From: Paenibacillus sp. GM2
GTDB taxonomy: Bacteria; Bacillota; Bacilli; Paenibacillales; Paenibacillaceae
DNA length: 64,000 nt
Reading direction: 5' to 3'
NCBI RefSeq assembly: GCF_900069005.2
Contig: NZ_LN831279.1
Coordinates: 2,994,961 to 3,058,960 of the forward strand
The position numbers were made by a program, and so were the translations under genes. Under the pieces are notes generated by a model. The model searched no databases. It saw only the letters and a list, made by a program, of their open reading frames with translations, and was not told the DNA's origin. This document shows, in pieces, positions 41,293-48,610 of the stretch; position 1 is the stretch's first letter; every line of letters starts with the position of its first letter.

Positions 41293-42621
41293 TTATTGAA
41301 CTGAAATATTCATATAAATTTTCTCGGCACTATCTACCGGCTGAACTGCGAGCTGAATCCAGACCGCGTCGACATCCTGCCCCGGCAAAACCTCGATATC
41401 GCTCTGTGAATCAAAATTCTGGATTGCGCCGATTCCTTGCAATTGGTCCAGATAGGTGATCACTTCACCCTTCAGCAAATTGCGTCCGTCCGCATTGTTG
41501 TCGGTCTTGCCGATATAATTTTGGCTGAAAATAGACTGGATGTCCTTCGCCATAGTATCGAGTACACGCAGCACCCGGTTTTTGCTAAATTTTTTATCCT
41601 TATCGGCTGTAAAAGAAGTTAACGTATTAATGTCCTGCTCGATGACTACACGCCCATTAACAACGCTGAGCACCATTTCACCTTGATTCAGCGCTTGTAC
41701 AATCTCCGAATTCGTATATTTTGGCGCTACATCAACCGCATTCGGAATTTCTGTATAAGTGAGCGACTCATTCACATTCGCCGCCGCTTCCATCGCTGCG
41801 ATCTCCCATAGCAAATAGATAGGCTCTACTGTCAGGCCATCCCCTGTAACGATACCGTTCTTCAGACTAATGACGCCTTCGTAGTTAGCCGCAGGATAGT
41901 CATATACCACGGTTTGGAACTTCTTGCCTTCCTGTTCGCGCAGCCGTTTGGTATAGGCAACTGCCAGCTGCTTCACATCACTATCGTCTACAGGAAGGCC
42001 AAGGACGTTGAAGTCCTCTGCTTCAAAAGCCGCCAATGCGTCGGAATATTCCCCCGCGCCTCCACTGCCATTCGCTCCGCCTTCCAGGGCGGTTCCCGCA
42101 GTCTCTGTCAATGCGCCGCTTCCCGAGAATTCAACGAACTCATTCGCCAGCAGCTTCTCCGCCGTCTCGACGGTTTGCACATCTACTTTCTCACCATCCA
42201 ACAGCGTCTTCACCTCAAAGAAACCTTCATAGTCCAGACTGGACTGAATAACGATCTGCAGATCATTGCCTCTTGTACCGCCGTATTTTGCCGTAGCTGT
42301 CAGCGCTCCAAGCTTGGCTGTTGCCTTCACAGCGCCCTCAGCACCTAGCCGGTAAATCAGGACTTTACTGGCATGAGCCATTGCCGCCGTAATGTGACGA
42401 ATTCGCGCATCCGTTGGCTGGAAGCCCAGCGATGGCAAGCATTGCTCCAGGAAGGTCTCGCTATTCAGCACCGTAATCCCCCTCTTGCCCCAAGGAAGCG
42501 GTGCCGGGAATGCCGCGATTCCTCGCTCTCCAAGCGTGCCAAGTGCTTTTGCCTCCGATTTGAAATTAATGTAAACGCCAGGTCTTACCTTGTTCTGAAC
42601 TGTAAATGTTCCACCCGCCAT
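41293..42621 (-). CDS. xkdK: Tail sheath protein, XkdK-type, module II
   Basis: A 442-residue contractile sheath protein. It begins MAGGTFTVQNKVRPGVYINF and ends in VLRVLDTMAKDIQSIFSQNYIGKTDNNADGR followed by a beta-rich domain. GGAGTGAAATAAA precedes the ATG. It is 45 residues shorter than the module I sheath. Confidence 0.95.
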   Translation of the reverse strand: MAGGTFTVQNKVRPGVYINFKSEAKALGTLGERGIAAFPAPLPWGKRGITVLNSETFLEQCLPSLGFQPTDARIRHITAAMAHASKVLIYRLGAEGAVKATAKLGALTATAKYGGTRGNDLQIVIQSSLDYEGFFEVKTLLDGEKVDVQTVETAEKLLANEFVEFSGSGALTETAGTALEGGANGSGGAGEYSDALAAFEAEDFNVLGLPVDDSDVKQLAVAYTKRLREQEGKKFQTVVYDYPAANYEGVISLKNGIVTGDGLTVEPIYLLWEIAAMEAAANVNESLTYTEIPNAVDVAPKYTNSEIVQALNQGEMVLSVVNGRVVIEQDINTLTSFTADKDKKFSKNRVLRVLDTMAKDIQSIFSQNYIGKTDNNADGRNLLKGEVITYLDQLQGIGAIQNFDSQSDIEVLPGQDVDAVWIQLAVQPVDSAEKIYMNISVQ

Positions 42622-42622
42622 T

Positions 42623-42853
42623 TTATTTCACTCCTTTATATTTAAATTGATTTATTTCCACTTCAGCTTCTGCCTTTGTATACCGCTGGCCATCCTTCAG
42701 AACGACCGACAAAATATCCTTCTGCACTCCGGAATAGGCCTGCGAAGCTAGAAATTGCGCTTTGGAGAACGTTGTTCCCTTATGCGTCTCTTCCGGCTGG
42801 AACACGACCGTCTCCCGCTCCTCCATTTGCTTAACTGCCTTTTTTGCTGTCAT
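42623..42853 (-). CDS. Small tail protein upstream of sheath, module II
   Basis: A 76-residue protein (PEETHKGTTFSKAQFLASQAYS, then DILSVVLKDGQRYTKAEAEV). Short proteins of this kind lie before the sheath gene in PBSX-type tails; the function is unknown. GAGGAGGAATCT precedes the ATG, which overlaps the terminator gene by 23 bases. Confidence 0.78.
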   Translation of the reverse strand: MTAKKAVKQMEERETVVFQPEETHKGTTFSKAQFLASQAYSGVQKDILSVVLKDGQRYTKAEAEVEINQFKYKGVK

Positions 42854-43289
42854 TTTTCAGAGATTCCTCCTCTTTGAGCGTTTGCATTTTGGGCTCTGCC
42901 CCAGCCGGGAGCCAAACTAGGAACTGAAAGCTAAAGTCGAAAAACAGTACCTCATCCCGAACTTCATGCTTCATTTGTGTCCCCATATATCTGGCACCGT
43001 CAATATCGAGCTCGCGAAATAATTCATATAGATGCTCAGCCATATCATGCACCGACATATTCGGACCTTGAGTTGTCAATCCACTTACAAACTGCACTTG
43101 AAAGGAACACGCCCGGTGATAACGACGATTCAGCTCCCGCTCCTGTGAAGCCTTCAGCATTTCTACATAAAAATAAGGCCCCTCGGCCTTCTGCTCAGAC
43201 TGCTCACGCTGTACCGGGATTTCCGGAAAACGCTCGGCGAGTGATCGCATGACCCCATCTAGCAGCGTCCTGAAGCTCACCTCAATCAT
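42831..43289 (-). CDS. Tail terminator-family protein, module II
   Basis: A 152-residue tail completion/terminator-like protein (MIEVSFRTLLDGVMRSLAER, YFYVEMLKASQERELNRRYHR, FFDFSFQFLVWLPA). It should cap the tube and sheath; in a headless particle the cap also closes the tube. The ATG at 43289 follows GGGAGCAAAGGC and overlaps the upstream gene by 4 bases; a longer frame upstream has no ribosome site. Confidence 0.82.
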   Translation of the reverse strand: MIEVSFRTLLDGVMRSLAERFPEIPVQREQSEQKAEGPYFYVEMLKASQERELNRRYHRACSFQVQFVSGLTTQGPNMSVHDMAEHLYELFRELDIDGARYMGTQMKHEVRDEVLFFDFSFQFLVWLPAGAEPKMQTLKEEESLKNDSKKGS

Positions 43290-43462
43290 GCCTTTGCTCC
43301 CTTCTTCCCTTGATTCTCCACCACGCACCGCGGCAGGCTGCAAAATTGTTTTGTCCCTTCGAGCCGCCCCCATATACAGCTGATGCACAGCTTGGGCTGC
43401 TTCCATTCGATTTCCGTAAATGGCGCGGCAGGCGGATTCTTGTTGTTATTGCACGTTGGCAT
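43286..43462 (-). CDS. Small Cys-rich protein, first gene of module II
   Basis: A 58-residue protein with one Cys near the N-terminus and two pairs, CISC and CSLPRC, a zinc-ribbon-like arrangement. The ATG at 43462 follows GGGAGGGAAGCC. It is the first gene after the late promoter and leader hairpin of module II; such small zinc-binding proteins can act on nucleic acids, but no function is known here. Confidence 0.7.
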   Translation of the reverse strand: MPTCNNNKNPPAAPFTEIEWKQPKLCISCIWGRLEGTKQFCSLPRCVVENQGKKGAKA

Positions 43463-43483
43463 TGGCTTCCCTCCCAAAAAGAA

Positions 43484-43506
43484 AAGCCGCTGAATCAACT
43501 TCAGCG
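43484..43506 (-). terminator. Leader terminator-like hairpin of module II
   Basis: GTCGCTGAA / TTCAGCGGC, nine pairs (one G-T) with a five-base loop, followed by TTTTCTTTTT on the minus strand, 22 bases before the first start codon of module II. Both the hairpin sequence and the T tract match the leaders at 29.66 and 46.52 kb. Confidence 0.8.
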
Positions 43507-43562
43507 ACTTTCCTGTTCTATCCGGCGATTAAGGACCTCTTTGGCCCGTTCGCCTGATTCTC

Positions 43563-43625
43563 ACAATACAAATTTAACACGCCATTTAGGAAATGGACGG
43601 ACATGCAGAGGACAACAAGCGGACA
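43563..43625 (-). promoter_or_regulatory. Late promoter of module II with three iterons
   Basis: Minus strand: TGTCC at 43621-43625, 43610-43614 and 43599-43603 (11-base period), then TGTTAAATTTGTATTGTG with TATTGT at 43563-43568, 35 bases after the start of the last iteron. The distal iteron is part of CGAACATATGTCCG (43620-43633), one base away from the Bacillus LexA box. Confidence 0.78.
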
Positions 43626-43825
43626 TATGTTCGTATTTTATCATCTCTTATACCAAAAAAATAGGAATATCCTAGGCTATTCCATACGGTCTCTTTGAGA
43701 TCACGTTTTTTACGGCTTGAATTTCTTACTTTCCTACTAAAATCCAAATTATCTGCAACCATTTCTACCTATTTTACGTTTAATATATTAACGGCTACTT
43801 TAATTTTAAAGATTCGGAGGTTCGC

Positions 43826-44638
43826 ATGCTTAAAAAATGGACACTATCCTTACTAGCCTCTGTCATACTGGCTATTCCCGTATTATCCGCCTCCAGCTTT
43901 GCGAGTCCTGCCGCTGTGGAACTGGATAATGGGAAACTGCAGAACAATCGGGTACTTATTCCTCTTCGGGATGTTTCTCAGCACTTGGGCGCCCAAGTTG
44001 AATGGGATAAGCGTAGTCAGCTTATTACTATTGTCAAAGATGACACAACCATAAAGCTGGTTCTGGGTTCCAAAAAGGTTCAGGTCAATCAATCCGAGGT
44101 GACGCTGGATGTTCCAGCGCAGATTATGAATGGAGGAACTACCTATGTTCCCCTTCGTTTTGTCAGTCAGACATTAGGTGCGGACGTCGCGTGGGATCAA
44201 CGGATCAGACAAGCTACAATTACATTAAATGATCTGCAAATCGTAGTGAATATGAATCCCGGGCAGCCACCGGCATCCATGAAGATAACGATGGAACGTT
44301 TACGACAGCTATCCGATATGTTGAACGAAGCCAATGATATCTCCGCCATCCAGCAGGTCCGTTCTTACTTTGCACCCTACTTTACAGATCGGTTCATTAA
44401 TTCAATCATTCGGGATAAGGGACTCAACAGTAAATACGAGTTCAAAGATCTTACTTCTCCAGCTTCTTATACAAGCCCTACAACAGGGAAATTCTCTCAA
44501 TCTATTGATATTGGAAAGAATGCAAACGGGGATTTGGTGACGATGACCAGGCAGGCACAATTCGTCTATATTGAAGGGATATGGAAAGTAGATAGCATTA
44601 GTTTCAAGAAGAACGAAATTCCTATTACAGGGGCTTAA
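43826..44638 (+). CDS. Secreted copper-amine-oxidase-N-like stalk domain protein
   Basis: A 270-residue secreted protein with a signal peptide (LKKWTLSLLASVILAIPVLS, cleavage near residue 27). Residues 35-135 contain two copies of the copper amine oxidase N-terminal-like (stalk) domain: LIPLRDVSQHLGAQVEWDKRSQLITI and YVPLRFVSQTLGADVAWDQRIRQATI. The rest (to 270) is an unknown domain with a helix and beta-strands. Such proteins are numerous at Paenibacillus surfaces. It is the only plus-strand gene within the tail locus and has no late promoter, so it may not belong to it. GGAGG lies five bases before the ATG. Confidence 0.9.
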   Translation: MLKKWTLSLLASVILAIPVLSASSFASPAAVELDNGKLQNNRVLIPLRDVSQHLGAQVEWDKRSQLITIVKDDTTIKLVLGSKKVQVNQSEVTLDVPAQIMNGGTTYVPLRFVSQTLGADVAWDQRIRQATITLNDLQIVVNMNPGQPPASMKITMERLRQLSDMLNEANDISAIQQVRSYFAPYFTDRFINSIIRDKGLNSKYEFKDLTSPASYTSPTTGKFSQSIDIGKNANGDLVTMTRQAQFVYIEGIWKVDSISFKKNEIPITGA

Positions 44639-44656
44639 CGCCCACCGAATTAATAT

Positions 44657-44695
44657 AAGGACCTCACACCGCAGATTGCGGTAGATGAGGTCCTT
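44657..44695. terminator. Bidirectional terminator between stalk protein and DUF4127 gene
   Basis: A 10-bp stem (AAGGACCTCA / TGAGGTCCTT) around an inner CCGCA / TGCGG hairpin; TTTTGCTT follows on the plus strand. It lies between two convergent genes. Confidence 0.8.
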
Positions 44696-44748
44696 TTGCT
44701 TGACACCTTTTAATTGCTGAACTAATAAAGGCTAAGAAACAAAGCCGG

Positions 44749-46458
44749 CTATTTCAACTTCACAGCAGGGGCCAACGTGATCTCAAAGGCACGACCCCAT
44801 AGAAAATCAGGATTTTCATAAGGTAAATGAACACGGTTGTAACCGGCAAGCCTCCAGGAAGCCCCGCAGATTTGCTTCACATTATGCGCACGATCGGTGC
44901 TGCCGATCGAGAAGGCCGGCTTATCTCCCAGAGTCGATACCAGAATTTGCATTCGATCTCGCAGCAAGGTAAGCATATGCTCATAATCCTCCGCCGAGTT
45001 GAAGACAAGCATATTCTGATCCGCCATCGTTTGCGGAAAATTGCTGTATTTGCCATGGCTTCTGGAGTACGTCCGGATTTCACCAATCGCTACTGCTTTA
45101 TAGTAGTAATCCTTCAGGAATCGCTTGAATAATAGAGATCCATGCGCGTTAATGGCTGCTTCGAGCGCTGCCTCCTTCTTCTCCGAGACCAGGAAGCGGT
45201 AGCGGGCCTGACCCATCCCTAAAGAGAGCCCGATTTTATTGCCGGCTGTATTCCAAGCGCTGTAACCGAGAAGTCGTCCGGTATATGGGTTTTCCAGCAA
45301 TGCATCTGTTACCACAGCATTGGCTGCCCCCTGACCCACAAAATCAATCACAACCGTTGCCCTGTTCTCCGCCCCATTTGCCTCTATTCGCGTCATAGCA
45401 CTGGATACCTGGGCAGCATCCGTTATAGCGATAATCTCAATATCCGGCGAACCGGTGACATATTGCCCTCCAACAATATCGATATGACGAAGAATATTCT
45501 CATGGACGCTCATATATTCATACGGGTTGATAATTGTGGAACCATGCGGGCCATAATATTGCAGCGCAAATTTGGTTCTGCTCTTTCGCCCTCTATTTAA
45601 ATGGTTCGCCATACGCGCTACTAAGGAATGACCCAGACCATCGGCATCAGGCAAAATAATTGCCAAATTCGCATTTTGTCCACCGCAGCCTCCTAGCGAG
45701 CGATTAATAAAGTTCTCCACGAAACGGATCTCGTTGATCTGCACCCCTTCTGTCTTCGCATCATCGACTCCGATGGCCAGGAAGTCAATATAACCGCGGC
45801 GGGCCAAGCGATCCAGCACATAGTAATTCGTCTTGAACTTATGCTGACGGGTGTTATAATATTGCTCTTTATCAAACTCTGTAGTGTCGCCGTATTGGGT
45901 ATCCGTATCTGAAGTGTTGTATCCGTTCAGAATATCGCTGAAGGCCGTATAAGATTGCCGAGGCTGGCCCATAAAATTACGCGATTCCACGTAGGCATCG
46001 TAGGTAAGGCTTTCTGTAAAAGTCGTCGTCGCCAGCCGCATAATCGTGTCCAGCACATACACAGGTTTATGAGGATAACGTTTTTTGATCTGGCTGATCA
46101 CATCGAGCAGATGGGCCGTGGAAGAATCATAGTTTGGATAGTCCCCGCCCCCGTTCTCCCGCAGTCGTCTGCTGCCGATCAGCCCGCCGTAAGCGAGCAT
46201 ATCAATCGAAATAATGAAGCCCTCTACCTTTGCCGCATGATCAACGATAAATTGGCGAATGTTCGCCGTATTTCCGAACGTTGGCGAGCAGGTTCTAATC
46301 AACTGATCTCCTGAAGCTTCCGCATCCGCATCGATACGGTTCCGAATGTCTGCAGGATCGGGCGTAATAAGCTGTAATCCGGCAGCGTGCCCCAACGTGA
46401 TCACGTCGTCCAGATTTACAGGACGATCATCGAGTGGTACATACAATACTTTTTTCAT
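44749..46458 (-). CDS. DUF4127-family protein, driven by a tail-type late promoter
   Basis: A 569-residue protein of the DUF4127 family: VLYVPLDDRPVNLDDVITLG at the start, ISIDMLAYGGLIGSRR, VYVLDTIMRLATT, LAIGVDDAKTEGVQ, ILPDADGLGHSLVARM. The biochemical role of the family is unknown; conserved Asp, His and Glu residues suggest an enzyme, perhaps acting on sugars. There is no signal peptide. AGGTGATTATTT precedes the ATG. Its promoter has the same three-iteron design as the two tail modules and the same leader hairpin, so it should be expressed with the particles. That context is the only hint: a role in protection of the producer or in particle work is possible. Confidence 0.85.
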   Translation of the reverse strand: MKKVLYVPLDDRPVNLDDVITLGHAAGLQLITPDPADIRNRIDADAEASGDQLIRTCSPTFGNTANIRQFIVDHAAKVEGFIISIDMLAYGGLIGSRRLRENGGGDYPNYDSSTAHLLDVISQIKKRYPHKPVYVLDTIMRLATTTFTESLTYDAYVESRNFMGQPRQSYTAFSDILNGYNTSDTDTQYGDTTEFDKEQYYNTRQHKFKTNYYVLDRLARRGYIDFLAIGVDDAKTEGVQINEIRFVENFINRSLGGCGGQNANLAIILPDADGLGHSLVARMANHLNRGRKSRTKFALQYYGPHGSTIINPYEYMSVHENILRHIDIVGGQYVTGSPDIEIIAITDAAQVSSAMTRIEANGAENRATVVIDFVGQGAANAVVTDALLENPYTGRLLGYSAWNTAGNKIGLSLGMGQARYRFLVSEKKEAALEAAINAHGSLLFKRFLKDYYYKAVAIGEIRTYSRSHGKYSNFPQTMADQNMLVFNSAEDYEHMLTLLRDRMQILVSTLGDKPAFSIGSTDRAHNVKQICGASWRLAGYNRVHLPYENPDFLWGRAFEITLAPAVKLK

Positions 46459-46509
46459 AAATAATCACCTCTACATTGGTTTAAATATATGTGGCATAAA
46501 ATAAGAAAA

Positions 46510-46533
46510 GCCGCCGAAATGTTATTCAGCGAC
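46510..46533 (-). terminator. Leader terminator-like hairpin of the DUF4127 gene
   Basis: GTCGCTGAA / TTCGGCGGC on the minus strand with a six-base loop and TTTTCTTATTTT after it, 52 bases before the DUF4127 start codon. It is the third copy of the leader hairpin. Confidence 0.75.
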
Positions 46534-46585
46534 TTTGGTGGTGGGATCGGCGATGCAGAATTTCTTGTCATTCTCACCTTATGCC

Positions 46586-46648
46586 ACAATACCAATTTAA
46601 CATGTCAAAAAAGAAATGATCGGACATCCAAAGGACATAAAGCGGACA
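46586..46648 (-). promoter_or_regulatory. Late promoter of the DUF4127 gene with three iterons
   Basis: Minus strand: TGTCC at 46644-46648, 46633-46637 and 46622-46626 (11-base period), TGTTAAATTGGTATTGTG with TATTGT at 46586-46591, 35 bases after the start of the last iteron. CGAACATATGTCCG (46643-46656) again covers the distal iteron. Confidence 0.78.
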
Positions 46649-46675
46649 TATGTTCGTTTTTTGAGAAAAGAAAAA

Positions 46676-46694
46676 AGCCGGCACGCTGCCGACT
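46676..46694 (-). terminator. Terminator of the arpU-like gene
   Basis: AGTCGGCA / TGCCGGCT, eight pairs (one G-T) with a three-base loop, followed by TTTTTCTTTT. It lies between the arpU-like stop codon and the iterons of the next promoter. Confidence 0.8.
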
Positions 46695-46707
46695 AATATA
46701 CCAAGCT

Positions 46708-47211
46708 CTAAGTATTACTGCATTTCGCGTATTCCCTCACGCCCTCAGACTCCTCATCTTCGAAAACTTCCAGCTTCATGGCCACGGCAAGAATTCGCAG
46801 CGCACTTGCCTTGATACGTCTATAGGTTCTGTCGCTAATGCCCATCTCGCCGCAGCTGATGAAATCATATTCGCCCTCCCGGCTCAGATAGCTTCGTTCA
46901 ATAACCTCTCGCTGTACCGCGGATAGACTGCACATCGCCTTGTCCAACAATTCGGATTTGCGGATCAATTCTGCTTCGCGATCCACATTTGATATAGCCA
47001 GATGTTCAGAAGGCTTGCTGACAAGATTCGTATTTCCGTGATATCTTGGCTCATAACTGGCCGTGATCCCTGCCTCGCGGCGGATAAAGCCAATCTGCCT
47101 GTAATGACGGATCTCTTCAAGCCGCTGCTCCACGGCCACTCTTGTTGCAGTCTGATTGATCGGCAGATTCTCAAATACAGTCAAGTAAATGTTAGTGTTG
47201 CGTCTTGCCAT
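46708..47211 (-). CDS. ArpU-family late transcription activator
   Basis: A 167-residue protein of the ArpU type, with a C-terminal sigma-70 region 4-like helix-turn-helix (LSAVQREVIERSYLSREGEY, then CGEMGISDRTYRRIKASALRI). ArpU/LlgA/Xpf-like proteins switch on late genes of Gram-positive phages. GGAGGGATTGTT precedes the ATG. Its promoter (TTATAG, 17 bases, TATAAT at 47264-47269) has an XRE operator in the spacer. The best candidate to bind the three-iteron late promoters. Confidence 0.83.
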   Translation of the reverse strand: MARRNTNIYLTVFENLPINQTATRVAVEQRLEEIRHYRQIGFIRREAGITASYEPRYHGNTNLVSKPSEHLAISNVDREAELIRKSELLDKAMCSLSAVQREVIERSYLSREGEYDFISCGEMGISDRTYRRIKASALRILAVAMKLEVFEDEESEGVREYAKCSNT

Positions 47212-47270
47212 AACAATCCCTCCCCAGATTCACCAATAAAATATATGATCATAAGACAGTTGAATTATAA

Positions 47271-47466
47271 ATACCATTTTGGTAACCTATAATATAGAAT
47301 CTTTTAGTCTTCATTTCATTACTCCGAGTGATTTTGTCTCTCTACCCCCTAAACTCTATTCTTTACCGAAACGGTAACTGTAAATCGATTATATATTACC
47401 ATTATGGTAATGTCAATCTTTGTAACTCCCAATTAAATACAAAATAATATCTTACCATTACGGTAA
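47271..47466. promoter_or_regulatory. Four XRE operators between divergent regulator genes
   Basis: Four 15-bp palindromes of the form TTACC-N5-GGTAA: ATACCATTTTGGTAA (47271-47285, one arm base changed), TTACCGAAACGGTAA (47363-47377), TTACCATTATGGTAA (47396-47410) and TTACCATTACGGTAA (47452-47466). The first lies in the spacer of the arpU promoter; the last overlaps the -35 region (TTACCA) of the xre promoter whose TATAAT is at 47475-47480. This is the layout of a repressor that silences the activator and controls itself. Confidence 0.85.
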
Positions 47467-47507
47467 CTATATGCTATAATAGTCTAAACGATGAAAGAGG
47501 AGTCATT

Positions 47508-47885
47508 ATGCAAACCCTTGGTGATCGTATCAAGTACCTCAGAGAATTGAAGCAACTGACGCAAAAAGATTTAGCCGCTCAAGCGGAGCTTACGATCGTC
47601 CAATTGTCTCGATATGAGACGAATGACCGCAAGCCCGACCCGGAATCCTTGCGCCGCATCATCGATGCGCTGGATACAAGCGGGGATTACTTGCTGGGCA
47701 GAACTCAGGATCCTGCTCCTATGAAGGAAGCGGTGACGAACATGTCTTTTTATGGTGGTCCTGAAGCCTACACCGCTGACGAAATCGCGATGATGGAAGC
47801 CGCGCTTAAGGCTTATCGCGAGCAGAAGAAGAAATTGCTGCATAAAGACAGCGAAGACAAAGATAAAAACAATTCCGATCAATAG
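47508..47885 (+). CDS. XRE-family repressor of the tail locus (ImmR-like)
   Basis: A 125-residue repressor. Residues 5-60 are a Cro/CI-type helix-turn-helix (LGDRIKYLRELKQLTQKDLA, LTIVQLSRYETNDRKPDPES); the C-terminal part is short and charged. It is divergent from the arpU-like gene with four operators between, and the ImmA-like protease gene follows after a terminator. By analogy with ImmR/ImmA of ICEBs1, the protease would cut it to release the switch. Confidence 0.9.
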   Translation: MQTLGDRIKYLRELKQLTQKDLAAQAELTIVQLSRYETNDRKPDPESLRRIIDALDTSGDYLLGRTQDPAPMKEAVTNMSFYGGPEAYTADEIAMMEAALKAYREQKKKLLHKDSEDKDKNNSDQ

Positions 47886-47942
47886 AGGATTCTCCGCCTA
47901 TAACGACGAATCTAATAATAATCAAGTTTGGCTTTTGACCAG

Positions 47943-47969
47943 GCCCTTTCTGCGAAGGGCTATTATTTT
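47943..47969 (+). terminator. Terminator between xre and immA-like genes
   Basis: GCCCTT / AAGGGC hairpin with TATTATTTT behind it; it probably reduces readthrough from xre into the protease gene. Confidence 0.6.
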
Positions 47970-48010
47970 CCAATATATTGCGAACATACATTCTTATTTG
48001 AGGTGGATTT

Positions 48011-48607
48011 ATGTTATTCTCCTATTACCAGGAAACTCCTTTGGAACAATGGATCAGCACAGAATATATGAGCCACGGAATCATGGTTCCCGAGCAGCTG
48101 GATATCGATCATATTGCCGAAGCCTTTGGCGTTGAGCTAATCTATGAGGCCTGTCCGTCCTTCTCCGATAATGAAGATAAAGTTATATTTCTGAATAAAC
48201 AGACGCAGGAAGTGAGCGCCCGGCTGATCTTCTTCCATGAACTCTGCCATGTTATGCGTCATGCCGGTGATCAGCGACGAATGCCTCTGCTCTTCAAGAA
48301 TGCCCAGGAAACGGAGGCCGAGCAGTTCGTTCTCTACGCTGCGATGCCATTTTACATGATGGCCAGACAAAATATTCCCGATCAGCATTGTGAGGCGATT
48401 CCGTTCATTGCCGAGCAATTCCAGGTTACCCTGGAACTAGCGGAGCGTAGACTTGATCAAGTCCAACGCAGAGTGCTTCAGGGCACATTGATCGCAGCAG
48501 CCCGTGAAGCGGATCGGAAGCAGGCCGCTGACTCCTGGTCTCCTGAGACTATGCGGATTCTTAACCAACTGGAACGGCAGATTTCCGGAGGCAGAGGAGG
48601 CAACTGA
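48011..48607 (+). CDS. ImmA/IrrE-family metalloprotease
   Basis: A 198-residue zinc metallopeptidase of the ImmA/IrrE (peptidase M78) type. LIFFHELCHVMRH holds the HExxH zinc motif near residue 76, and NAQETEAEQFVLYAAMP gives the third ligand (Glu). The C-terminal part is helical. ImmA-type proteases cut their partner XRE repressor after DNA damage; the partner is encoded just upstream. GAGGTGGATTT precedes the ATG. Confidence 0.9.
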   Translation: MLFSYYQETPLEQWISTEYMSHGIMVPEQLDIDHIAEAFGVELIYEACPSFSDNEDKVIFLNKQTQEVSARLIFFHELCHVMRHAGDQRRMPLLFKNAQETEAEQFVLYAAMPFYMMARQNIPDQHCEAIPFIAEQFQVTLELAERRLDQVQRRVLQGTLIAAAREADRKQAADSWSPETMRILNQLERQISGGRGGN

Positions 48608-48610
48608 TCT

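Noticed and set aside
15514..48607. Intact prophage
   Set aside because: No integrase, terminase, portal or capsid genes and no attachment-site repeats were found, while regulatory and lysis ends are both present.
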